NCBI GenBank assembly: GCA_026874595.1
Contig: CM049316.1
Coordinates: 58,601,676-58,665,675 of the forward strand
Reading direction: 5' to 3'
DNA: 64,000 nucleotides
From: Sipunculus nudus
Taxonomy: Eukaryota; Annelida; Sipuncula; Golfingiida; Sipunculidae
Positions 46,666 through 57,700 of this stretch are shown here, piece by piece. The notes below the pieces were generated by a model, which searched no databases, was not told the origin of the DNA, and was given only the letters and a program-made list of their open reading frames with translations. Every line of letters begins with the position of its first letter. Position 1 is the stretch's first letter. The position numbers were made by a program, and so were the translations under genes.

Positions 46666-47097
46666 ACATTATTTCTTCATTTGCATTGATATTATGTAAC
46701 TTGGGTTTGCATTCAACACAAATGGTTATGATATTGTATGCATGAATAATTTTAAATTTTCATTGGTGGCAACTGCTGCTCCTGTTTTGAAAATAGTGGT
46801 AAGGATGTTGTGGATTCTAAGCAGATTTTTTTTCTATCTGGACTGTTATACATATACACATACGGTGTGCCCCAGTTGACAAGACAAGACAAATGATCCC
46901 GCACCCTTCAAACTCCGAATCATGGCTATGCCCATGGGCGATCTTTTGTAAAGTCAAAAGAGGACTGAAATGTGGGTGGGTTGGCAGCTTGATTACAAAT
47001 CAACATATACTGTTTGAAGATGGGAGAAAAGCTAGAGCTATCTGTTAGTTGGACACTCCTGCACTCTTTCCCTTCACAAGTGGTTGTATGTGATGAT

Positions 47098-47510
47098 ACG
47101 GAGGTTGGCTTCATATTTGCTTAATATTTGCGGGGTTAACATTTCGCAATTTTCATATAATATAAAAAAAGTGTTTTGCTGGGGTTCCACTAATTCGCGA
47201 TCACAAAATCCAAAAAGGCCTATACATAGAATATAACCATTATTATGTGAACTGTATAAAATATTTCCACAAAATCAAATTTATTACAAAAATATTGGAA
47301 ACTGCAAAGATATTTGGAAATATATCTCATTTAAATTATCACTTTCTGAACATACACGTCCTATTTGTATTTATGTCAGCCTTCAACTTTTCAACTTTGC
47401 CATAGATGACGGAATCTCTTTTTTTTTATCACGAAGGTTTTAGTTTCGCTATAATTACTCCGCGATAACTGCGAATTTGAAACTCTTGCAAGCAAAGACA
47501 ACCACAGCAT
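47098..47510. mobile_element. MITE, relative of the element at 9546
   Basis: Left end GGTTGGCTTCATATTTGC and right end GACAACCACAGC are imperfect inverses. The interior keeps AATTCGCGATCAC and CGCGATAACTGCGAATTTGA words. About 410 bp. Confidence 0.6.
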
Positions 47511-48634
47511 GTCGCACCATGGTGAGACGAGTAGAAATGAGAAACACAATTATGTTTGAGACTGTATTCTTCCTGAATGCAAAGTTACACATACCAGCTG
47601 TCACATTACTGCCGACTCACAACGCTCATACGTAACAAGTTCTTAGTTCTCTGACAAACACTGCTTCTGTCACACAAAAACAGCTGCCCGTTATTCACAT
47701 ATCCAAGTAACGTCGGGTCACAGACGCTCTTAAAGAAATCCGTGCCGAAACCGATCACGGGCACCCTTAGCACCTAGTGGTAGAATAAATTTGTATATAT
47801 TGCAATTTCATTTAACTTTCCATTGTAGGAATGTACATGATCATTATGAAAGGAATGCAAATCAAGACCTTAATACTATATATATAATGACAGGAGTATT
47901 AATTCAATCTGTGATATCAACAACCAGCCCTGATGCACACAACGAGCCTGATGATGATATATTAATGATAAAATCAGCTGGTCTTTTTCTGTGTATAAAG
48001 ATAATTAATGTACATTATAGAAATAGACTGTCATGGCATTCATTCTTAATATTTTCCTTTGATCAGAGATCGAGAAATTTATCTAGTGTACCCAAAACCA
48101 TTAATGAAAAATCAACAAGTGTACCTCTAGTCACTGACTAACAGCACATGATACTGATATCCTGCTCTGACAGTTCTTACACTCAACGAGGTCGACCAAC
48201 AAGATTGACTAAAAATAATTAAAACAAAAACTTCCCCATACAACTTGGAAAAGTACTAAACGCCCACTACTGCAGGTTGCCACGGAAACAGCCCACATAA
48301 CAATATCACCCTAAACATCTCCTAAACAAAATGAAATCTGATTGCATCATGACCCGACAGATCACAGAAACTATTAAAACTTTAAGTTTACATATCAATG
48401 AGCAGTCAAACGGCAGCCGTTAACAATAAATCTCGTTTTAAATGTCTGTAGTTCATGCAATAAATTGAGCGCGATCTGCGCACCTGTTTTAAACTTAGAA
48501 TATTTAACAAGCTAGATCTCTGCTTGGGGCCCGGCTGCACGTCTGGTTTTAGTGCTGGAGTTCGACAGCTGTGGAATAAGGGCCTGGTGCACAACAGCTT
48601 TGCATTGGGACTGGGTCTCAGCGTGTCCAGCATG

Positions 48635-48720
48635 TTACTCGTCGACAGACCCAGAGGATCTTTTGGAGCGCCTCTGGCGGGGAGACTTGTTAGATTTTGG
48701 GGAGCGTCCTGGGGAGCGGT
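48635..48720 (-). CDS. SSR1: SSR1 coding exon 9 with stop
   Basis: Acceptor TTTCAG/ACCGCT. Encodes [20 protein letters not shown] and RSSGSVDE then TAA; the family also ends in a basic Ser/Arg/Lys tail with a final acidic pair. Confidence 0.94.
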
Positions 48721-51700
48721 CTGAAAAGCACAAATGGCGAATATTAACAAGTTTGCAACATTACATGTGACATTCTATAAGATAAATTGAAACTGTTATA
48801 TAGCTTTAATATACAGTAAATATTACATTATATTTTTGTTGTTTTTAAAAATAACTTTTACACTATACTTTTTAATGTAATTTTTCATGAATGCTGGTGC
48901 AATTTTTCCTACCTACTGATTTTCTAAAAATGTTAATTCTGAGGAGTTAAATGAGCAATATCAAATAAATAAATTTCTTGCATGATGGAGCAGTTGTAAC
49001 AACCAACATAGAACAAAAGTACAAACATACAATGTGTTTTGACAAATTCCTTATACAAACTATGGTGTCAACTGTTCCAAATGGCCAACTTATATAATCA
49101 CATGACTGACTTTATGTTCATCTAAAACATATTACTGATACATTATTTATGCATTCCCATTGGTTAAAAGTGTCCTAAAAATTGATTTAATTAGGTAAAA
49201 GTTCACAGCCAAGACCGGCATCAGTTGTGCTTGTGAGCAGTTCTATTCATCGTGCTGAACACTCCCATAAGAGGTGTCAAAATTTGAAATCATCATATGC
49301 CTGGGGTCTTGACAGTAAGTATTTCAACCTGATTTTCCAGTATTCAAATGCTGAAGGCATGAAACAGCTCAAGTCAAACAAAGCTGACAGTTCAGTCTTT
49401 TAGGGCCAATATCTTCATCTTTGCTGCCAAAGGTTTATTATTATATCCAAGCTTGTACACATGTTTAATGATAACACCAATACAATGCCATTATATCTTA
49501 TGTCAACATTTAAAATTATAAGAAAGTGGTAGCCATCTTTCAGCAAATGTCAGCAAAGCTTGCTTACTGCTTATTTAGGATATGTTAAATACATGGTCAG
49601 ATAAGCAAAACCAGATGATCTCCCCTCCTTACATCACAGGGCTGGAAATAACCCCTTTCCGCCTATCTAAGATAGGCAAACATGTGCACTGAAAGTCAGA
49701 TTTCATTTTTTCCACCAATCTCTTGGAAAGGTGAACACCTAGACGTTTTCTATATAATGTCCTATATTTTCCAATAAATATGGATTATAATTTCTTATGC
49801 TCTCCGGCATATAGGCCCTCATCTCCTATATTTTCTGGCACAATCATGTTTCTGATATGTGTGACTTATGAAAATATTCAGTTCTTTTCGCTTGCAATCA
49901 TGCATAAAGGTTGGAAGAATCAGGTTTACACCGAGCGAAGGGTGACTGAAAGTTTGATATGCTGGTAGGATGCATCTTTAGCAGAAAGGCAAGTTTTTCT
50001 AAGGAAAGGTAATCCTGTATAAATGCCTTTCCATTGGAAAGGTAAAAATTTCAAAGTATTTTGAACCCAGCATCACCATGTGCACTACAGGATGCAGCAG
50101 GAAATAAGTTAACCACATAGCCCAGCATTAGATCATCTAAATAGCCATCAGGCACAGAAAAATATGTGGATATAACACGAGGTGCTAAGTTTTCATATGA
50201 AATCAAAAATACTGGGAGATATGAACATTAAAGCTTTTTTATGTATCCAAGCACCTGTATGAAAAAGGCGGGTGTGAATGGTAATAATATCCCAACAGGG
50301 TGTGGTGTTAGGAATGTTAGTGTTTGAGATATATGGCACATCTATGCCGTCCTTACTGAGTTCCTGCAAGGTCTCCTTGGGCAGCCAGTCGAAGTCCACA
50401 TCTCCTTTGTTTTGGGTCCCCATCTCCACAGTGGGTGCTCTGGGAGTGGAGCGCTTCTTCTTCTGTAATAACAATGTCGGTACATTAAACGCAAAGTTGT
50501 CTATAAAATTAAAACAAGCAGCAACCTCTACCTCTGGTGGGTGTCAAAAGAATAACACATGGTACCCTAACAAACCATGAGCAGAAGTGATCTGTTTAAA
50601 TTACAAATTTATAGAATTAGACTATTTTTCATCCGAATTGCGCTAATTTCCAAATCAATAATAAAGGTTCAACTAAACATTTCTATCTATGGCATTCATT
50701 AACATATCTTGGCTGACATATCTGCATTCAAACTAGTAGTAAAATCTTACTGATATGCAGGCATCAGTAATGCTTGTGAGCAGTTCTATTCATCGTGCTG
50801 AACACTCGCATAAGAGGTGTCAAAATTTGAAATCATCATTTGTCTGCATTTACTGTAAAACTGTTGGTCTGTACATGAAGTCTATGAATTATAAGCACCT
50901 ACTTCAACAACGCTCTAAAGATTAAAGCAACTTTTGGCATGAAAAGCTGAACACGGTGTGTCAGTTTCTCCAAAGCTTTGTGTGTAAATCTGAATAAAGT
51001 GCAATGAAGAGAATGTAAATTTTAACCACAATGCATTTTTTTCAAATACTAGAATAAAAAACATTTTTTCATCATATCTATTAATTAATCTGATGCAAGT
51101 TTATAGCCACAGCTGAAAACTATACAGGTAACCATTTTAATTTCTCCATAAAGAATTTCACACATTTTGTTAGGTTAAAGAACCAGATCAAGAGTTATAA
51201 AGATATTTGTAAAAAATACTTACTCCCCAAGATGATGCAACCTGCTGAGCACCAAGAAGCATAAGAGCCACCATAGCCACAAGAAAGACATACAGGAAAA
51301 ACCTGAGGAAAAAATACATGTTACAAATCTCTCACTTCTTCCCTAAATTATTCTGTCAAAAATTTGCATTTGCCTACTATTCTTTAAAAAAAACTTTGAA
51401 GAGAGGGACTGAAATACTATTCATTCATTCCAAACCTTATTTTTGCCCAAAGTATGCGTTTACAATGGTCAAGTCCATTATTTATAATTTCTTTTTTTTT
51501 CTTGAACAACTTATTTACTCCTACACATTTCTTTAATATACTGCTATTTCTTCAAGCAAAAACAAAGATCACATCCCATTTATTTATAGAAAGCAAGGCT
51601 CCTGTTTAAGTCTAAAATTCAATCCAAGGCAGGACTGCTAACTTATAAGTAATGCAAGTGTGCAAAAAAGAAAAAGATAATATTTATTACCAACACTTGA

Positions 51701-54700
51701 AGTATGTAAGAGCATTTAACAAATAATTCTTCCAAAACTGATACGTCTTAACACACAGAAACTGTGGATTATTTTTTTCTGGAATTTTTTTAACATATGA
51801 TTCAGGCATCAGTTATGCTTGTGAGCAGTTCTATTCATCGTGCTGAACACTCCCATAAGAGGTGTCAAAATTTGAAATCATCATATGCCTGGCAACCCTC
51901 CATCTTAGATACATATACTAACTTATACAGTGAACCCTAAAAAATAAAACCACCAACTAGTTCTTGATAAAATGGTCACATTCTCAAGGAGGTTGTCTAA
52001 GCGAAAAATGATATAGAGCAATAAAGAATTTTGACTTTATTTTGGTCATTATTTTTAGGTGATCCCTAAACCAAGGTTGTAGTTAAGTAAAGTTTTATTG
52101 TACTTTTATTTAAAGCCTCAGTACAATATAAGTCCAAAAGTTTACACAGATGTTAACTAAGAGGTGCTTGATGTTTACTGCATACTACCAACAGATGTGC
52201 ATTCCTTGAACAGCTATTGGGGGCGTTTCCTTGTAGTGTCTGGTTGTAAACTTACGTTTCTCCATCCAGTCCTTCGTCAGCTTCCACAATGTTGACTGTG
52301 TCGTTGAAGACTGCATCTTGAAAAATGTTACCTTCCTGAAGAACAGAAATAGGTCAAATTGAATGATTTGCCAAAACACACATAAATCAAAATTCCTGCT
52401 CAATGTCTCTTAGTACCATTTACCATGTTCCAATTTACCATAAACTTCTAAACAATTCAGAGAATTTATGTTGAACTATTTGCTGCCCCCTGGTGGCCAA
52501 CACTAAAACTAAAGCATATCATGCATACATATTTCTTCAAAACCCTCTTTCTGAGCTTGGTATTAATGATAAGTTAAATAAGAATAACAGATTTACCAAA
52601 ACTCTGATGCAAATTAAAACTTTGGAAAAAATAATACTAGATATCAATGTTCCTGATGTTAATGATATAAACAAGGCAGTCATGAAACCCCAGAACACAG
52701 GTCAGCCAATTTTCTTAACATTTACATTTTTTCCTAATAGTCAATACAGCTATGAAGAATCAACGACCCATGTGCTCAGGATCCTGGATATTTGCAAAAT
52801 AAAACCTTTATGAATAAGAGGCCCCATCATCAAAAGGGATTGGAAAGGAAAAATACTGCTGTTATAAATGATGCCAAAACTTTCAAATTATCTGCCAATA
52901 ATAAAGAGAGATTTCTACTTATTCCATCTTCATGTGAGGACCATTTCAACTGTTACAATTTTGTACACACATTAATGGATATAATTAATTTATATAATAA
53001 TGGATATGCTCTGCGTAGATTTAATATTGTATGGCAAGATTGCAAATGAAGAAACCCACGTGAAAACAATGAAAAGGGAAAATTGCAAAATATTATTCTC
53101 ACAAACATGGCCACAGTATATCACAAGAAAACAACAAATTACAAAACAGTTCACTCACAGGGTCCTTGTAGTTGAGATTGATTGTGAGTCCAAAGGGGCG
53201 GGCATTGAAACTGTCGCTAGGGGTGAACAGGTACTCAAAGGTGGCTTGACGGGAGGGCTCCACCACGCGGTCGTACTTGGCAGCTGTGAACTATTTAAAA
53301 CATACACATCAATTAATAGTGATAAATATCATTTATGACTGGTCATGCTCTGTAACCAAAGGAATTTGAAGATTAAATTAACACAACTGACATGATTTTG
53401 TCATTCTCCAAATGTTAGGTTAGTGGAACAGTTAACTGAACTACTTACATTCTATACTGGTATAAATGGTAAACATTTCAACACACACACATATAAACAT
53501 TAAAACAGAGAAATGCCCAATGTATCATGTTTAATATATTTATACATTTGGCTATAATAAATAGAAAAACCTGACGATATTAATTCCCAAAAACGCAGTG
53601 AAGATGCTGTATTTTTGTTGTAAGGGCATACTATGAGACAAGACAGATGATAGACTGCCCATCCCTCAAACTGGCCCTGCTTTTATCTGGCAGGCCTCTA
53701 GGAAGGCCAAGGTAAACAAACCTTGGTTTGCTGGAACCTGCCATTAATTTTCATGCATTGTAAAATATGCTTAAATTTTCTTTATCCATTAGGGCATATT
53801 ACAACTGTGCCAAAATGGGAGTGAAAATTTTGTGTTGCATATAGGCACCAAATAATACATATTCTCACTGTAGTTTCTAATTCAAATAACTATTCTCTAC
53901 ACAATAAATGGAATAACATTATTCAGCTCCTGTTACCAAAACCTAAAGATTATACAGAAAAAGTGCAAATAAATGCCATCACACACAGTTTAGGAGAGAC
54001 TAAAAATAACAAAATCTGGTAAAATCATGATATTTGGAACCAGATAATCATGGATTTGGGACCATCACAATATTTATTATGAACTTACATTCTGAATGTA
54101 GAAGCTGAAGTCCTGTGGGTAGCGGAAGGAAGCCTCCATGGTCTCAACAATAAAGTCTTTGTCCCCTTTATTGGTGAAACCAACAAGAAACTTGACACTA
54201 CTTCCAGCGGGAAACTCTGTAAAAACCATGATATGTGGGAAATATATTAAATATACATTACAGGGTAAAAGTTACAGAAAATTAAAATTTAAGGTACTGG
54301 ATACAGTTCTGTTAGGAGAACAAATCATTTGTGTCAACTATGCTCGTCTCTTAATCTAGAACATCAAAACATTTTGGTATCTCCATAAAACTTTGTACAC
54401 AAAATAATATAAAAACTCATATACAACTAATTGCTTCCACCTAGATGGGATAACTGAACTGCAAAATATGTAATCATACAAAGTCCATGTTATTTATGCA
54501 TGAAAATTTGTTGGGAACTTCTATGGGACAGAACCCAAGGCAAAGGGGACTGTCCCTCAAACCGTCCCCCTTTTGCTCTGGCAGGCCTCTAGGAAGGCCA
54601 GGGTATATTGTATTACCATGGTTTGCTGGAACCTGCCACTTAAACTTTGTATTAAAACTTAATGCAATGAACTGTTACTAAAATCCATGAACCTTCAATC

Positions 54701-57700
54701 TTTCTGTGTGCAGTTTTTACCATTTTCATTTAGAAACTTATATTAAAATATAGTTTAATTTCATATATTTAGAAAGTAAATTTACACAAATTATTGTCAG
54801 GTAAAAAGCAGTTAGTGAAACCTCTGAAATGATCACTGTCAGAATTCGCTATGAGAAAAGAAATGCGTTGTTCCGATACAAACTGATACACTGAGGGGGT
54901 TTCATATTTGCAGGGTTAAAATTGGACCATTTTCATTTTTCATGTTTTCCGAGGGTTCAATTGTGTGATCTCATCATACAATTCATACAGAGAATATAAT
55001 CATCTTTATAAGAATTAATTATATCAAATAATACGTGCCTTCAGAACTGCACATGGACCCAAGGGAACAGTGACCAAGTGGGATCCTCGTTCATAATTGC
55101 AGATAATTTGAAATCTGATTTCAGTTATAATAGCAATCTTTGAAAATACAAATACATAATTATTCATAATGTCATTCTTTTCCCTTCAAGGATGAAATCT
55201 TATATTCAAGAAGGCTTTATTTTAGCGATAATCCCCCTTTTGTAAATATCATGAATTTGAATCCCTCCCATACAAAAAGGCAACCACAGTACATATTGTG
55301 ACCTACCCATTGATGTTGGTTTGGTGAAAAGAATATGAGTGTCAGCATCAGGGGAGGGCTTCAGAGGCTTCTCTTCCTCCTCTTCATCTTCCTGTAATAG
55401 GAAATTACAAAATTAAGTTTTAAAATTGGATGCATAGCTATACAAAGAGACAGAATGTATAATGTAGGACCTGGTAACCTACCAGCTGCAATGTACAACA
55501 AAACAACTGGATGGTTCATCAAAACTGCATTAACAAGATTAGCACTATTCTCAATGAATAGAAAAGTTCAGTTGCTTTCACAAAATAAACATAAAAGAAC
55601 CAGTTAATGTTGATATGCTCCAGATATTCCTTGCAGATGCTAAAACATCTATTTAATTTAAATGGTTTGGTTTGATTATAATATCATTAATATCATTTAT
55701 GGGCTTTCTGCAAAACTATTATTTTCTTATGTCAGAATGTTCAATAGTTTATCCACATCATCTGTTCATGTGCAGATCTATAAATCCCCATACATGGAAT
55801 TGTGAAATAAAGTTAAATCACTCATTCTGTGGATGATTAATTTTCTGGTTTTTACACACTTATTATAGTAGCAATCAGTGGTGACTCTGCCAACAAAAAT
55901 GACCACTTAGGACCCCCAATTACAAGCAAAATATTGTAAACATTTTAAATCACATCTCCAGAACACTGAATATCTGACAAACTATCTCTTGATAGAAAAT
56001 TTATTTCTTTTACCATCTGAAGTTCAAAAGTAAAGCCTGTATAACAATACATTGAAAGATGTGTTACGACACCACCCATTGGACTGTGGACAAAAGCTGT
56101 CTTAAATTCACAGGTGGTCTTATAAGGTCAGTTATAACTTATAACCAATGTGAATGCTTAAGTTCACCCTGAGGTGGTCATAACAGACAGGTGGTCTTAT
56201 AATATGCGGTCTTTCAGATCAGGATGTCAAATAGAGGGTTTACATGTACATTTTCTGATGTGCAGGTAGAAGTCTTTCAGATCAGGGTGCCAAATAGAGG
56301 GTGCACACATACACGTTTACATGTACATTTTCTTATGTGCAGGTAGAAGTCTTTCAGATCAGGGTGCCAAATAGAGGGTGCACACATACACGTTTACATG
56401 TACATTTTCTGATGTGCAGGTAGAAGTCTTTCAGATCAGGGTGCCAAATAGAGGGTGCACACATACACATTTACATGTACATTTTCTTATGTGCAGGTAG
56501 AAAGTCTTTCAGATCAGGGTGCCAAATAGAGGGTGCACACATACACGTTTACATGTACATTTTCTTATGTGCAGGTAGAAATTTTACTGAGGGCGCACTC
56601 TGTGCACATCAGAGTGCACGTATTATAAACCAATGAAAAAACTGTTGGTGCAGGATCTTATTTTTTACTATTCAAAAACATCACAATCATAAAACTAGTT
56701 GCATTTCTATTTTTTCAGCAACAGAAACTCCTTAACAAGCTTATTTTCTCACTAGTATTACAAGGTGCATGTTGAAATCTTTAGGTGCATGTAAGTTTTG
56801 TTTCAAGGGTGCACCTGCAGCATGTAAACTTTTTAGCCTACTTCGAACCCTGCAGATAGGTTCCGCTGTACCAGTTTTACTATCAAAATATTTACTGCTG
56901 CATAACACAGTACCATAGTCAAAACTTCACTGGCCCCTCTGTTGCAGTGTCACATGGTATACTGGCATATTTCCAAAACTGGTTAAGTACCTGCAGATCT
57001 AGGGACCTCCCTTGTCCATTCTTTCTCTGTATTATGGATGTGTGGCAAACCGAGTAGCGGATACAGATATGCATAAAAACAGTCACATGTATACTTACAT
57101 ATTACACCTGAAACTATGGCAGTGCCCCGTATTTTAAACTACTTGCTTTTTTGAATCAACATAAGCTTAACTGAACCAATATAATTCAATCAGGCAGTAC
57201 TTTTTTTTATTTAGGGGGGGCGGGGTGTTATGAATACTATTGAAGTTCATCATGCCAATTATCAAGGGCAAAATGTTAAACTTCAGTATATGCCACACTT
57301 AAATATTTGAGAATAAAACACCAGATATTAATTTAAAGACCTGAACAAATATGAACTATAATTGTCTTTCAAAGAAATAATAATCATGAGAGGGCAATTA
57401 TTTAAAAAAAAAAATGTTATTAGGTGATAAAGATCCCTTCAAGACACTGACAGTATTTCCTTTTTCCTGGCAAACTATAAATATTCTAAAAGATAGATAA
57501 ACATGCTAAACTTCTCTGGTCAAAAATACATGCATATTACACGCCTGTAACTTAATCCTATCATGAAATCTATGGCCAGCTAAACCTTTCGTTATTTATC
57601 AATCTTTTGGGACAAGCTTTCCTCAAGTTTTTATGCACCTCATGTTCGACATACCTTATCCTCCGTGGTAGCGGCTTCGGAGCCTGCCTCAGCATCCCCT

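Larger units (their letters stand above)
45645..48634. other. Region downstream of SSR1: no other gene recognised
   Basis: Holds the C16G9 tract and a MITE copy, listed separately. The SSR1 3' UTR should extend into its right part, but no confident AATAAA on the minus strand was picked out. The open frame at 47791-48141 (plus) shows no domain. Confidence 0.4.

Noticed and set aside
50193-50356. Extension of SSR1 exon 8 past the GTAAGG donor
   Set aside because: The read-through sequence does not match the family C-terminus, while splicing to 48720 restores the basic tail and the usual ending.
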